Positions 51,952 to 61,812 of a stretch of 64,000 nucleotides of DNA are shown here, piece by piece. This DNA is from an uncultured Prevotella sp. (GTDB taxonomy: Bacteria > Bacteroidota > Bacteroidia > Bacteroidales > Bacteroidaceae), in NCBI GenBank assembly GCA_900319905.1, contig ONQB01000002.1:62001-126000 (forward strand), written 5' to 3'. The translations under genes were made by a program, and so were the position numbers. The notes under the pieces are model-generated. The model did not search any database and was not told the DNA's origin. It saw nothing but the letters and a program-made list of their open reading frames with translations. Within the stretch, counting starts at the first letter, position 1. Each line of letters starts with the position of its first letter.

Positions 51952-54785
51952 TGCAGTTTGTCTTGGATGTAACGTCCGGTAACGCTGTTCTTGTTCTTTG
52001 CGACTTCCTCCGGTGTGCCTGTGGCCACTACATTGCCACCGGCATTGCCACCGTCAGGTCCCAGGTCGATGACCCAGTCGGCGCATTTGATGACTTCGGT
52101 GTTGTGCTCGATGACCAGCACGGTGTGGCCGCGTTGGATGAGAGCGTCGAAGGAACGGAGCAGTCGGGCGATGTCGTGGAAATGCAGACCGGTGGTGGGC
52201 TCGTCGAAGATGAACAATGTGGGATCCTGTTTCTCCTGTCCGATGAAGTAGGCCATCTTTACGCGTTGGTTCTCACCGCCTGACAGCGTGGAGGAGTTCT
52301 GTCCAAGCTGGATATAGCCCAATCCTACGTCGGACAATGGACGCAGACGGTTGACGATGGTCTTTTGGTTGTGGGCACTGAAGAAGTCGATGGCTTCGTC
52401 GACGGTCATGTTGAGCACGTCATCGATGTTCTTGCCTTCATAGCGCACGTCGAGGACTTCTTTCTTGAAACGCTTGCCGTGGCAGGCCTCACACGTCAGT
52501 TGGAGGTCGGCCATGAACTGCATTTCCACTGTGATGACGCCGGCACCCTTGCATTCCTCGCATCTGCCGCCTTCAGCATTGAAGGAGAAGTACTGCGACG
52601 TGAAGCCAAGTTGCTTGGCTAAAGGTTGCTCAGCAAACAACTGCCGTATGGCGTCGTAGGCTTTGAGATAGGTGGCAGGGTTGGAACGGGTGCTCTTGCC
52701 GATAGGATTCTGATCGACAAACTCCACATGGCGCAGGTCGGCCCAGTCGCCTTCGAGTGAGAGATATTCGCCGGGCAGGTCGGCCGCTTCGTTCATGTGC
52801 CGTTTGAGTGCGGGGTAGAGAATGCCTTTGATGAGACTTGACTTACCCGAACCTGAGACACCGGTGACGGCTGTCAGTACGTTGAGCGGCAGCTTGACAT
52901 CGATGTTCTTCAGGTTGTTCATGCGGCAACCACGCAGTATGATGCTTTTGTTCCATTGCCGGCGTGAGGCGGGTATGGGAATCTGTTCCTCGTGAGTGAG
53001 ATATTTCAGCGTGTAGCTGCGTGGGAACTGGCTGATGAGTTGCTGGCTCTCTTGCGTCGATCTGTCTTTGATAGCCTGTGGCACAGGACCTTCGTAGACG
53101 ACCTCACCACCATGGGTGCCGGCGTCGGGTCCGATGTCGATCAGCCAGTCAGCGGCCCGCATGATTTCCTCGTCATGCTCTACGACCACCACGGTGTTGC
53201 CCTGCTGTTGCAGTTGCCGCAACACCCGTATGAGCCGGTCGGTGTCGCGACTGTGCAGGCCGATGCTCGGTTCGTCGAGGATATAAAGACTGCCTACCAG
53301 CGGCGATCCGAGTGAGGTAGTGAGCCTTACGCGCTGGCTCTCACCGCCGGAAAGCGTCGAGGCCTGCCGGGAGAGCGTGAGGTAGCCAAGACCCACCTCG
53401 CACAAGAAGCCGAGCCGTGACTTTATCTCCAGCAACAGGCGTCGGCCCACCTGCTGCTCGTGCTCGGTGAGCGTGAGCTTATCAAACCACTGGCTCAGCT
53501 GGTCGATGGGCATGTCAACGAGCTCGGTAATGGCTCTGCCGCCAATCTTCACCCATGTGGCTTCCTTCTTCAGCCGTGTGCCATGGCAGGTTGGACACAC
53601 GGTCTTGCCGCGGTAACGGCTCATCATCACCCGGTACTGTATCTTGTACATGTTGTCCTTCACCATTTGGAAGAACGCATCGATGCAGACGGCGTCGGCT
53701 TTCAACTGACCTTTCTTGTTGAAATCGCCGGGCAGTCCGTGCCATAACATGTCTTTTTCTTTTTGCGACAGTTTATAATAAGGTGTGAAGATGGGAAAGT
53801 CGACGGTTGCGGCCCTGCGGCAGAACTCCTCTTGCCACATCTTCATCTTATCACCGTGCCAGCACTGTACGCAGCCCTCGTAGACCGACAGCGCCGAGTT
53901 GGGGATGACGAGTCGCTCGTCGATGCCGATCACACTGCCAAAGCCCTCGCACGTAGGGCAGGCTCCGGCCGGTGAGTTGAACGAGAACATATTGTCGTTG
54001 GGCTCCTCAAAGGTCATGCCGTCAGCCTCAAAGCGCGAGGAGAAATCGTAGGCGATGTTGGAGGGCAGCACGACAATCCGGCAGGCACCGTGGCCTTCGT
54101 ACATGGCGGTCTCCACAGAGTCGGTCAGGCGTGACAGGGTGTCCTTGTCGTTGGCCACGCTCATGCGGTCGATGACGAGCCACACGCCGTCGGCTGTCGG
54201 GACGCTGTCGCCGAGGTCCTCTATGCGCTTTACCTCTCCGTTGACCATCACGCGTGTGTAGCCCTCCTGCAGGTAGGTGTTGAGCTGCTTGTCCATCGTG
54301 CGGTTGTCGTCGAGGATGACGGGCGAGAGCACCATAAAGCGCGTGCCGGTGCTGTAGGTCATCACCTTGGCAATGACGTCCTCGGCCGACTGCTTCTTCA
54401 CTTCCTCGCCGGAGATGGGCGAGTAGGTGCGGCCTATGCGGGCATAGAGCAGACGGAGATATTCGTAGATCTCGGTGGACGTGCCCACGGTGGAGCGTGG
54501 ATTGCGTGCGGCTACCTTCTGCTCGATGGCGATGGCAGGTGGCAGGCCCTTGATGTAGTCGCACTCAGGTTTGCTCATGCGGCCAAGGAAGAGGCGGGCA
54601 TAGCTCGACAAACTCTCCACATAACGGCGCTGGCCTTCCGCATAAAGCGTGTCAAAAGCCAGTGACGACTTGCCGGAGCCTGACACACCTGTGACGACCA
54701 CGAATTTATTACGGGGAATCTTCAGGTCGATATTCTTCAGATTGTTGGCTCTGGCGCCTTTTATCTCTATGTATTGCTCGTTCAT
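51948..54785 (-). CDS. uvrA: excinuclease ABC subunit A
   Basis: DNA-damage recognition ATPase of nucleotide-excision repair, 945 residues. Two ABC domains: Walker A 'GVSGSGKSSLAFDTL' (about 32) and 'GVSGSGKSSLIKGIL' (about 640); signatures 'LSGGESQRVRL' and 'LSGGENQRVKM'; Walker B with 'LDEPS' and 'FDEPTTG'. Zinc modules: CPTCEGFG, CPTCHGTR and 'CEECKGAG'/'CEACHGKR'. Full length. Shares a likely transcript with ansA upstream and the GT2 gene downstream. Confidence 0.97.
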   Translation of the reverse strand: MNEQYIEIKGARANNLKNIDLKIPRNKFVVVTGVSGSGKSSLAFDTLYAEGQRRYVESLSSYARLFLGRMSKPECDYIKGLPPAIAIEQKVAARNPRSTVGTSTEIYEYLRLLYARIGRTYSPISGEEVKKQSAEDVIAKVMTYSTGTRFMVLSPVILDDNRTMDKQLNTYLQEGYTRVMVNGEVKRIEDLGDSVPTADGVWLVIDRMSVANDKDTLSRLTDSVETAMYEGHGACRIVVLPSNIAYDFSSRFEADGMTFEEPNDNMFSFNSPAGACPTCEGFGSVIGIDERLVIPNSALSVYEGCVQCWHGDKMKMWQEEFCRRAATVDFPIFTPYYKLSQKEKDMLWHGLPGDFNKKGQLKADAVCIDAFFQMVKDNMYKIQYRVMMSRYRGKTVCPTCHGTRLKKEATWVKIGGRAITELVDMPIDQLSQWFDKLTLTEHEQQVGRRLLLEIKSRLGFLCEVGLGYLTLSRQASTLSGGESQRVRLTTSLGSPLVGSLYILDEPSIGLHSRDTDRLIRVLRQLQQQGNTVVVVEHDEEIMRAADWLIDIGPDAGTHGGEVVYEGPVPQAIKDRSTQESQQLISQFPRSYTLKYLTHEEQIPIPASRRQWNKSIILRGCRMNNLKNIDVKLPLNVLTAVTGVSGSGKSSLIKGILYPALKRHMNEAADLPGEYLSLEGDWADLRHVEFVDQNPIGKSTRSNPATYLKAYDAIRQLFAEQPLAKQLGFTSQYFSFNAEGGRCEECKGAGVITVEMQFMADLQLTCEACHGKRFKKEVLDVRYEGKNIDDVLNMTVDEAIDFFSAHNQKTIVNRLRPLSDVGLGYIQLGQNSSTLSGGENQRVKMAYFIGQEKQDPTLFIFDEPTTGLHFHDIARLLRSFDALIQRGHTVLVIEHNTEVIKCADWVIDLGPDGGNAGGNVVATGTPEEVAKNKNSVTGRYIQDKLQ

Positions 54786-54789
54786 TGTC

Positions 54790-55830
54790 TTATTGTTGTT
54801 TTTCGGGTGTCGTTATCTCACCGGCCAGCGACATTGTCATCATGTTTCTGATGATGTGTGGGTCGTTGAACTGTGCGCAGAGAAACATCAGTTTGGTGAT
54901 GGCTGCCTCTACGGTACTGTCATAGCCGGATACCACTCCCATGTCCTTGAGCTGGTAGCCTGTGTCGTATCGGCTCATCTCCACCGTTCCGGCCACGCAT
55001 TGACTGATGTTGACGATGACGACGCCTCGCTCTGCGGCCTCGCGCAGCATGTGGCTGAGCCACGGGCTCTTTGGCGCGTTGCCACTGCCGAAGGTGCGCA
55101 TTACGATGCCGCGCAGCTCCTTGGTCTTGAGAAAGTTGTGCATGACTTTCTCCTGAATGCCGGGGAAGAGACTGAATACGGCTACGTTGGCATTAAGGGC
55201 CAGATGGGGAATCATGGGCCTGTCGAAGTTGGGTTGAAGGATGTGGTGGTCGTGGAACGTAAAGTTGACACCAGCCTCGCAGAGATGGGGATAGTTGAAG
55301 CTGTTGAACGCATAGAACCCGTCGGCGTTGATTTTCGTTGAGCGGTTGCCGCGCAGCAGATGTCCGCTGAAGTAGATGCAAACCTCGGGGATGCGTGCGT
55401 GACCATTGCTGTCCTTCAATGTGGCCAGCTCGATGCTGGTGATGAGATTCTCCTTGCCGTCGGTGCGCAGTTGTCCGATGGGCAACTGTGAGCCGGTGAG
55501 TATGACCGGCTTGGTAAGGTTCTCCAGCATGAAGGAGAGGGCCGAGGCTGTGTAGGCCATGGTGTCGGTGCCATGCAGTATGACAAAACCGTCGTAGCGG
55601 TTGTAGTTCTTCGAAATGATGCGTACGATTTGTGCCCAGAAACGCGGTTGCATATCGCTGGAGTCGATGGGAGGACAGAATTGATATACATCGATGTCTG
55701 CGCGGATGAGCTTGAACTCGGGCATTGAATCTTCCAAATGATTGAAGTCGAGAGGCTCCAGTGCGCCAGTGAGAGGGTTCTGTCCCATGCCAATGGTACC
55801 GCCTGTGTAGATAAGCAAAACGTTGTTCAT
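54790..55830 (-). CDS. ansA: type I L-asparaginase
   Basis: Hydrolyses asparagine to aspartate and ammonia, cytoplasmic. It has 346 residues from the ATG at 55830 (MNNVLLIYTGGTIGMGQ); an upstream ATG at 55875 overlaps the promoter. First nucleophile in 'YTGGTIGM', second Thr-Asp in 'VILHGTDTMAYTA', Lys in 'LTGSQLPIG' region and 'VMRTFGSGNAP'. No signal peptide, as expected for type I. A consensus promoter lies at 55857-55888. Confidence 0.93.
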   Translation of the reverse strand: MNNVLLIYTGGTIGMGQNPLTGALEPLDFNHLEDSMPEFKLIRADIDVYQFCPPIDSSDMQPRFWAQIVRIISKNYNRYDGFVILHGTDTMAYTASALSFMLENLTKPVILTGSQLPIGQLRTDGKENLITSIELATLKDSNGHARIPEVCIYFSGHLLRGNRSTKINADGFYAFNSFNYPHLCEAGVNFTFHDHHILQPNFDRPMIPHLALNANVAVFSLFPGIQEKVMHNFLKTKELRGIVMRTFGSGNAPKSPWLSHMLREAAERGVVIVNISQCVAGTVEMSRYDTGYQLKDMGVVSGYDSTVEAAITKLMFLCAQFNDPHIIRNMMTMSLAGEITTPEKQQ

Positions 55831-55856
55831 TGCGTGTTGTTCGTTCTTATTATTTG

Positions 55857-55888
55857 CAAAAATACGAAAAAGCAAATAACTCTACAAA
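55857..55888 (-). promoter_or_regulatory. promoter for ansA-uvrA-GT2
   Basis: On the minus strand TTTG (55885-55888), exactly 20 nt, then TATTTTTG (55857-55864). Perfect consensus, 27 bp before the ansA ATG. Confidence 0.78.
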
Positions 55889-56096
55889 TTTTTTAGGTAC
55901 CAATCAGCGTAATAAATAGTTGGGCGTTTTATTCTCTAAGTTGTGGAGGTGAATTACTAATAAGTTGCATGCTTTTGCTCCCCGGCTGGTATGATTCATT
56001 TGATAGGTTTCTTCATGGCAACATTCGGAACAGCTGCAGGATGCTTGAAGTTGGTGCATCCTACTGCTTTCCGTTTTTTAGGGGTGTATTTGGTGC

Positions 56097-56546
56097 TTAT
56101 TCCTCAGGTCTGAGGGGTATCCTCTTGATGCGCTGCAGGTGGCGACCGCCTTCAAATTCTGTGTTGAAGAACTCGTCCAGAATGTCGTGGGCAGTCTTCT
56201 CATCAATAAAACGGCCTGGCATGACCAGCACATTCGCGTCGTTGTGCTGACGGATCAGATGGGCAATCTCCGGAATCCAGCACAGTCCGGCTCTCACCTT
56301 CTGGTGCTTGTTCAGCGTCATGGAGATGCCTTCTCCGGAACCGCAGATACCAATGCCGGGATATACCTCGCCATTGTCAATGGCTGCGCCTAACAGATGG
56401 CCGAACTCGGCATAGTTGCATGATTCCTCTGAGAAGCAGCCGAAATCCTTGTAGGGGATGTGCTTCTCGTCGAGATAATGCTTGACATATTGTTTGAGGG
56501 CAAATCCGGCATGGTCACTGGCCAGTCCCACTGTTTTGATATTCAT
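56097..56546 (-). CDS. rpiB: ribose-5-phosphate isomerase B
   Basis: Pentose-phosphate isomerase of the RpiB/LacAB fold, 149 residues. 'LASDHAGFALKQYV' binds phosphate; 'GICGSGEGISMTLNKH' holds the catalytic region, where Cys is the usual base. 'RAGLCWIPEIAHLIRQHNDANVLVMPGRF' is the conserved second half. It stands between ansA and galK. Bacteroidota often pair rpiB with transketolase, but no tkt is seen here. Confidence 0.95.
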   Translation of the reverse strand: MNIKTVGLASDHAGFALKQYVKHYLDEKHIPYKDFGCFSEESCNYAEFGHLLGAAIDNGEVYPGIGICGSGEGISMTLNKHQKVRAGLCWIPEIAHLIRQHNDANVLVMPGRFIDEKTAHDILDEFFNTEFEGGRHLQRIKRIPLRPEE

Positions 56547-56593
56547 GTTGCGTGTTGATTAATGTTGTTGTTTCAAATGTTAAGCTTGTCTTA

Positions 56594-56633
56594 GAAAAAG
56601 CCTGCCACAGCAGCTTTGGCTTGGTGGCAGGCT
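56594..56633 (-). terminator. intrinsic terminator after galK
   Basis: On the minus strand AGCCTGCCAC and GTGGCAGGCT form a perfect 10-bp stem with a 15-nt loop, followed by TTTTTCT. It lies about 80 bp past the galK stop and just upstream of rpiB. Confidence 0.85.
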
Positions 56634-56713
56634 CTATGGGGTTGTCAGTTTTTGCTGGCAGGTTGTGTCGTTGCGCCTACTGCCTTGTGGCCTTCCGACG
56701 CAATCGCTCAGTC

Positions 56714-57874
56714 TTAGCAGATGCGGCGTGAGCCGTCACCGATGACGACGTCGATGACCTGAGGCTCGTGGCCGTACTTGTCGTTGAACTGCTTTTTGGC
56801 GTCAGCGATGAACTTGTCGTAGAGGTCGTCCTTCACCAGGTTGATGGTGCAGCCGCCGAAGCCACCGCCCATGATACGGCTGCCGGTCACGCCGTCGGCC
56901 TTGGCGATGTCGTTGAGGAAGTCAAGCTCCTCGCAGCTTACCTCATATTCCTTGCTCAGGCCCTCGTGGGTCTCATACATCTTTTGTCCGACAGTCTCGT
57001 AGTCGCCTTTCTGCAGCGCGTCGCTTACGGCAAGCACGCGGTCTACCTCACCGAGTACGAAGTGGGCACGCTTATAGTCCTCGGCGCTGACCTCTGCCTT
57101 TACGGCCTCGAGGTCGTCCCAGTTGGCGTCGCGTAAGGTTTCAAACTTACGGTCGGGGAATTTCTCGCTGAGTTTCTTTACGACGTTCTCGCATGAGTTG
57201 CGACGGTCGTTGTAGGGAGAACCCTTGAGCTCGTGTTTCACCTTTGAGTTGAGCAGCACCAGCTTGTAGCCCTTTGGCTCCCATGGGAAGTACTCAAACT
57301 CACGGCTGCGGCAGTCGAGACGCATGAGCTTGCCCTTCTTGCCGAATACAGAGGCGAACTGGTCCATGATGCCGCAGTTCACACCGATATATTTATGCTC
57401 TGTAGCCTGGCCGGCGAGCACCATGTCCCACTTCGATACTTTGTTGTCGCCGAAGAGGTCGTTGAGGGCATAGGCGAAGCAGCTCTCGAGGGCTGCGCTC
57501 GATGACATGCCGGCACCCAGGGGTACGTCGCCTGCGAAGGCGGCGTTGAATGGCTTGACGTCGACACCCAGCGCCATCATTTCTTTGCAGATGCCATAGA
57601 TGTAGCGGGCCCAGGTAGCCTTGGGTCCTTCGGGATCATCGAGACGGAAATGGGCCATGTCCTTCAGGTCGATGGAGTAGACGTTGCAGGTCTGCTGTCC
57701 GTTGGGTCTGATCTCAGCCATGATGCCTTGCTCCACAGCGCCCGGGAACACGAAACCGCCGTTGTAGTCGGTGTGCTCACCGATAAGGTTGATTCTTCCA
57801 GGAGATGCATAGATATTACCGGTCATTCCATCAAAGTGCTTGACGAAACGGCTTCTTACGAATTCAATTTCCAT
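56714..57874 (-). CDS. galK: galactokinase
   Basis: GHMP kinase phosphorylating galactose at C1, second step of the Leloir pathway. It has 386 residues from the ATG at 57874 (MEIEFVRSRFVKHFDGM); a start at 57922 would add an asparagine-rich, unconserved tail. Motifs: 'SPGRINLIGEHTDYNGGFV' (galactokinase signature), 'VPLGAGMSSSAALE' (ATP loop) and 'GSRIMGGGFGGC'. It follows galM by 100 bp containing a long hairpin. Confidence 0.95.
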   Translation of the reverse strand: MEIEFVRSRFVKHFDGMTGNIYASPGRINLIGEHTDYNGGFVFPGAVEQGIMAEIRPNGQQTCNVYSIDLKDMAHFRLDDPEGPKATWARYIYGICKEMMALGVDVKPFNAAFAGDVPLGAGMSSSAALESCFAYALNDLFGDNKVSKWDMVLAGQATEHKYIGVNCGIMDQFASVFGKKGKLMRLDCRSREFEYFPWEPKGYKLVLLNSKVKHELKGSPYNDRRNSCENVVKKLSEKFPDRKFETLRDANWDDLEAVKAEVSAEDYKRAHFVLGEVDRVLAVSDALQKGDYETVGQKMYETHEGLSKEYEVSCEELDFLNDIAKADGVTGSRIMGGGFGGCTINLVKDDLYDKFIADAKKQFNDKYGHEPQVIDVVIGDGSRRIC

Positions 57875-57927
57875 ATTGTTGTTTATTAATTGGTTATAGT
57901 AAGCTTGTCTGTTTGTTTGCAAACCGA

Positions 57928-57963
57928 TGCCACGACCTTGTTATAATAAACAAAGCCGTGGCA
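57928..57963 (-). other. long hairpin between galM and galK
   Basis: TGCCACGGCTTTGTT (minus sense) pairs with AACAAGGTCGTGGCA: a 15-bp stem with two G-U wobbles and a 6-nt loop. No U-tract follows. It may protect the galM message or reduce galK read-through. Confidence 0.6.
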
Positions 57964-57974
57964 GGTAGAATTGC

Positions 57975-59066
57975 TTATTTCTTCACACCAAAACGATAGA
58001 TGGTGGTCTGGTGGTAACGGTCGCCCGGGTCAAGTACGACGGATGGGAAGTAAGGACGGTTGGGTGAGTCGGGGAAGTGCTGTGCTTCCAGGCAGATGGC
58101 GGAGCGCTTGGGGTAGGTAGCGCCGTGTGTGCCCTTGATGCCGGCCAGGAAGTTGCCGGTGTAGAGCTGCACGCCGGGCTCTGTGGTGTACATCTCGAGA
58201 GTTCTGCCAGAGACGGGCTCGTAGGCTCTTGCAGCAAAACTCAGCTCGCCAACCTCATGCTTATTGAGCACGTAGCAGTGATCGAAGCCGGTGCCGTTCT
58301 TGATCTGTTCGTTGTCGGCATTGATGTCGCGGCCGATGGGTTTCGGCGTAGTGAAATCAAAGGGGGTGTCCTTCACAAATCTTATCTCACCAGTGGGAAT
58401 GGACGTAGAATCAATGGGGAGATAGAAGTCTGCATTGAGTTGCAGCTCAACGTTTTCCACAGTAGGAGTCGGGTCTGCAATACCTGCCAAAGCGAAGAAA
58501 GCGTGATGGGTGAGGTTGATAATCGTCTTCTTGTTGGTGCAGGCCAGGTAGTCGATGTGCAGCTCGTTGTCGTCGGTCCACGTGTATTCCACCGTGACCT
58601 TCATCTCGCCACTGTAACCTTCCTCGCCGTAGGGAGAGACGTAGTTGAGTACCAGCGTGTGGTCGTTCATGAGTTCGGGGTTCCACACCTTGACATTGAA
58701 GCCTTTCTTGCCTCCGTGCAGGGAGTTGGGACCGTCGTTGATGGGCACATAGTACTCTTTGCCGTGCAGTGTGAACTTACCTTTGGCGATACGGTTGCCA
58801 AAGCGTCCAATCAGCCTGGAGAGGTAAGGCTCGGGTGAGTTGATGGCATCATTGATGTTGTCGTGACCCATGATGACGTTGCCCAGCTTGCCATTCTTGT
58901 CAGGGACCATGATGGCAACGACGGCGCCGCCGTAATTGGTTATGGCTACTTCGTTACCCTGGCTGTTGCGCAGCACAAAGAGATCAGTTTTCTTTCCGTT
59001 AACGGTGGTCTGGAAGTCTTTGCGGCACAGACCACATGCGTTTGGTGTTTCTTCAGTATTTGCCAT
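57975..59066 (-). CDS. galM: aldose 1-epimerase (mutarotase)
   Basis: Interconverts alpha and beta anomers of galactose, feeding galactokinase. It has 363 residues. Motifs: 'RLIGRFGNRIAKGKF', 'INLTHHAFFALAG' (catalytic His region) and 'TTEPGVQLYTGNFL' (catalytic Glu region). It begins with a short extension holding Cys-Gly-Leu-Cys but no signal peptide, so cytoplasmic. First gene of galM-galK, with promoter at 59106-59136. No galactose transporter or galT is in the window. Confidence 0.93.
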   Translation of the reverse strand: MANTEETPNACGLCRKDFQTTVNGKKTDLFVLRNSQGNEVAITNYGGAVVAIMVPDKNGKLGNVIMGHDNINDAINSPEPYLSRLIGRFGNRIAKGKFTLHGKEYYVPINDGPNSLHGGKKGFNVKVWNPELMNDHTLVLNYVSPYGEEGYSGEMKVTVEYTWTDDNELHIDYLACTNKKTIINLTHHAFFALAGIADPTPTVENVELQLNADFYLPIDSTSIPTGEIRFVKDTPFDFTTPKPIGRDINADNEQIKNGTGFDHCYVLNKHEVGELSFAARAYEPVSGRTLEMYTTEPGVQLYTGNFLAGIKGTHGATYPKRSAICLEAQHFPDSPNRPYFPSVVLDPGDRYHQTTIYRFGVKK

Positions 59067-59105
59067 ATTTGAAAGTTTTTAGTTGTTTGTCTCTTTTCTT
59101 TTCTG

Positions 59106-59136
59106 CAAAGTAAGTAAAAATAAACGGGAACGACAA
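59106..59136 (-). promoter_or_regulatory. promoter for galM-galK
   Basis: On the minus strand TTG (59134-59136), 20 nt, then TTACTTTG (59106-59113), one base off the -7 consensus. About 40 bp upstream of galM. Confidence 0.6.
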
Positions 59137-59168
59137 CTAAAACGTCAAAATAATGATTATCGGGTGTG

Positions 59169-60458
59169 TTAAAAATCGTTTAGAGCCAGTAAATCTGCCA
59201 CAACATAGCTTGAACCACCCACAAAAATGAAGTCGTCGGGTGTGGCATCGGCCAATGCCTGCCGGTAGCCGTTGGCCACCGAACCGCAGTTGCGCCCTTT
59301 GAGTCCGGCGCGTTCTGCCTCTTCTGTCACTTTGTCTGCCGGGAAAGCTCGCTTTGAGGTGGGCTGCACCCAGTAGTAGACAGCGTCGCGGGGCAATAGG
59401 TGCATGACGGTGTCGATGTCTTTGTCGTCGACCATGCCGAATACGATGCGGCGGTGGCGGCAGGGCTGGGCAGCAATCTGCGGCGCGAGGTACTGCCATC
59501 CGCCGACATTGTGACCGGTGTCGCAGATCACCGTTGGCTGTGTGCGCAACTGTTCCCAGCGACCGCGCAAGCCGGTGAGTTCCGTGACATGGGTCAGACC
59601 CTCGGTGATGGGCTGACTGGAGAGGTTGAACTTCGTACGCAGGATGTTGAGAGCGGTGAGCACCGTGTTCATGTTCTTCACCTGATAGTCACCGCCCAGT
59701 TCGCCGTGAACTTGGCCATAGTCGGTGGTAGTGAAGTCACGGCCGCCTGTAGTGGGGCAGGGCGAGGAGCTGATCACCTCGGGATGGTCCTGGGCAAAGA
59801 TGATGGGCGCCTGGCACTCGCGCGCCTTGGCTTCGAAGACGGGACGCGTCTCCGGCACGTCCTCTCCGATTACCACCGGTGTCTGTGGCTTGATGATACC
59901 GGCTTTCTCGCCGGCTATCTTGGCCAGCGTGTTGCCTAGGAACTGCGTGTGGTCGAAGCTGATGTTGGTGATGATGCTCAGTTCCGGTGAGATGATGTTG
60001 GTGCAGTCGAGACGTCCGCCCAGTCCTACCTCAACGACAGCCACGTCGACGTGCTGCTCCTTGAAATAAAGAAAGGCCAGCGCGGTCGTCAGTTCGAAGA
60101 AAGAGGGATGCAGCGGCTCAAAGAAACTGCGTTCCTTGGCCACGAAGTCGACGACACGCTGCTCGGAGATAGGCTGCCCGTTGACGCGTATGCGTTCGCG
60201 GAAGTCCACAAGATGGGGCGATGTGTACAGCCCAACCTTGTAGCCTGCGGCCTGTAGGATGGCTGCGATGGTATGAGAACAGGAGCCTTTTCCATTGGTG
60301 CCTGCGATATGGATGGTCTTGAAAGCCTGATGGGGATGACCAAAGTGACTGTCAAGAGCCAGCGTGTTGCTTAAACCTTCTTTGTAGGCAGAGGCGCCTA
60401 CGTGTTCAAAGACGGGAGCCGAATGAAAGAGGTATTGTACGGTTTCTGCGTATGTCAT
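59169..60458 (-). CDS. folC: folylpolyglutamate synthase / dihydrofolate synthase
   Basis: Adds glutamate to folates, Mur-ligase fold, 429 residues. 'IHIAGTNGKGSCSHTIAAIL' is the ATP P-loop (about 49-68), 'VAVVEVGLGGRLDCTN' the Mg-binding region and 'ISFDHTQFLGNTLAKIAGEKAGIIK' the conserved central segment. C-terminal domain with 'TVICDTGHN' and 'VFGMVDDKDID'. Full length. Between dnaJ and galM; the strong dnaJ terminator lies upstream. Confidence 0.94.
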   Translation of the reverse strand: MTYAETVQYLFHSAPVFEHVGASAYKEGLSNTLALDSHFGHPHQAFKTIHIAGTNGKGSCSHTIAAILQAAGYKVGLYTSPHLVDFRERIRVNGQPISEQRVVDFVAKERSFFEPLHPSFFELTTALAFLYFKEQHVDVAVVEVGLGGRLDCTNIISPELSIITNISFDHTQFLGNTLAKIAGEKAGIIKPQTPVVIGEDVPETRPVFEAKARECQAPIIFAQDHPEVISSSPCPTTGGRDFTTTDYGQVHGELGGDYQVKNMNTVLTALNILRTKFNLSSQPITEGLTHVTELTGLRGRWEQLRTQPTVICDTGHNVGGWQYLAPQIAAQPCRHRRIVFGMVDDKDIDTVMHLLPRDAVYYWVQPTSKRAFPADKVTEEAERAGLKGRNCGSVANGYRQALADATPDDFIFVGGSSYVVADLLALNDF

Positions 60459-60500
60459 GGTTGTTTGTCGTAAGTAAGTTTAATGTTGGTGATATAAGTA

Positions 60501-60548
60501 AGAGGAGTTAAGTCACGGCCTTCAAGACGCCTGTGTCTTAACTCCTCT
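60501..60548 (-). terminator. terminator after dnaJ
   Basis: Arms AGAGGAGTTAAGTCAC (60501-60516) and GTGTCTTAACTCCTCT (60533-60548) pair over 16 bp with one mismatch and a 16-nt loop. It lies about 50 bp past the dnaJ stop; the tail is only moderately T-rich. Confidence 0.7.
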
Positions 60549-60596
60549 CTATTGTCTGATGACCTTATTTAGTCTGACGGTCGTGTCACATGCCAA

Positions 60597-61772
60597 TTAG
60601 TTGAAATAGTTCTTGAACTTCTCGAAGATGCTTTTCTTCGTAGAGTTGTCACCTTTGAAGTTCTCGCTCTCTCGCAATTGCTCAATGGCTTTGCGTTCTT
60701 CCTTGCTGAGTGTCTTCGGCACAAAGACGCTCATGTTGACGATGAGGTCGCCGGTGCCTGTTCCGTATCCTTGTACGGCGGGCAGTCCTTTTCTTCTCAG
60801 TCTGACGGCTTTCCCGGGTTGTGTTCCCGGCTCAATCTTTAGTGCGATCTTCTTTCCGTCGATGGTAGGTATCTGCGCCTCTCCGCCCAGGGCGGCTGTT
60901 GGGAAGTCGAGCAGCAGGTTGTAGATGATGTCCTGCTTGTCGCGTACGAATGTGTTGTCTTTTTCTTCCTCGATAAGCACCTGGATGTCGCCAGCAATGC
61001 CGTTGTGTGGACCGGCGTTGCCTTTGCCCTGTACGTTGAGCACCATGCCTTCTTCTACGCCTGCCGGGATGTGTATCTCTACTACTTTCTCGCCCTTGAC
61101 AACACCGCTGCCTCCACAGGCCTTGCACTTGTTCTTGATGACGGTGCCTTCGCCATGGCAGGTGGGGCACTCGCTTTGTGTAGTCATCATGCCAAACATA
61201 GACCGCACGGTGCGCGACACGACGCCGCTGCCGTGACAGGTGGGGCAGGTCTCTGGCTGGGCTCCGTTCTCGGCGCCTGTGCCGTGGCATTGCTCGCACG
61301 TTACGTCCTCCTTGACCTTGAAGCGCTTGGTCACGCCGCTGGCGATATCCTGCAACGACAACTTCACTTTCAAACGAAGGTCGGATCCGCGGTACACGCG
61401 CTGGCTGCTCTGCCGGCCGCCTCCGCCAAAACCGCCTCCACCAAAGCCTCCGAAGCCGCTATGCCCGCCGAAGATGTCACCGAACATGGAGAATATGTCG
61501 TCCATGTCCATGCCACCTCCGCCGAAGCCGCCTCCGCCGAAGCCACTGGGGCCATCGAAGCCGAACTGGTCGTATTGCTGCCGCTTCTGTGGGTCGTGCA
61601 GCACTTCGTAGGCCTCTGCTGCTTCCTTGAACTTCTCCTCTGCTGCCTTATCGCCGGGGTTACGGTCGGGGTGGTACTTGATCGCGAGCTTGCGGTAAGC
61701 CTTTTTTATCTCATCTTCTGAGGCGTCTTTGCTCACGCCCAGTACCTCGTAATAGTCTCTTTTCTCTGCCAT
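60597..61772 (-). CDS. dnaJ: chaperone protein DnaJ
   Basis: Hsp40 co-chaperone that delivers clients to DnaK and triggers its ATPase. It has 391 residues. J domain (1-70) with HPD in '[11 protein letters not shown]', a Gly/Phe-rich linker (about 75-125), four zinc motifs ([32 protein letters not shown]; about 150-225) and the C-terminal substrate-binding barrel. It follows grpE by 40 bp; dnaK is not in the window. Confidence 0.97.
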   Translation of the reverse strand: MAEKRDYYEVLGVSKDASEDEIKKAYRKLAIKYHPDRNPGDKAAEEKFKEAAEAYEVLHDPQKRQQYDQFGFDGPSGFGGGGFGGGGMDMDDIFSMFGDIFGGHSGFGGFGGGGFGGGGRQSSQRVYRGSDLRLKVKLSLQDIASGVTKRFKVKEDVTCEQCHGTGAENGAQPETCPTCHGSGVVSRTVRSMFGMMTTQSECPTCHGEGTVIKNKCKACGGSGVVKGEKVVEIHIPAGVEEGMVLNVQGKGNAGPHNGIAGDIQVLIEEEKDNTFVRDKQDIIYNLLLDFPTAALGGEAQIPTIDGKKIALKIEPGTQPGKAVRLRRKGLPAVQGYGTGTGDLIVNMSVFVPKTLSKEERKAIEQLRESENFKGDNSTKKSIFEKFKNYFN

Positions 61773-61812
61773 TTCTCTCTTCTGTGATCGTTAAGCTTAG
61801 CATGAATGACGC

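Noticed and set aside
55969-56250. 93-codon open frame on plus near rpiB
   Set aside because: Overlaps the 3' end of rpiB in antisense and has no recognisable features; the gap 55889-56096 otherwise shows only a small GGATGC/GCATCC hairpin.
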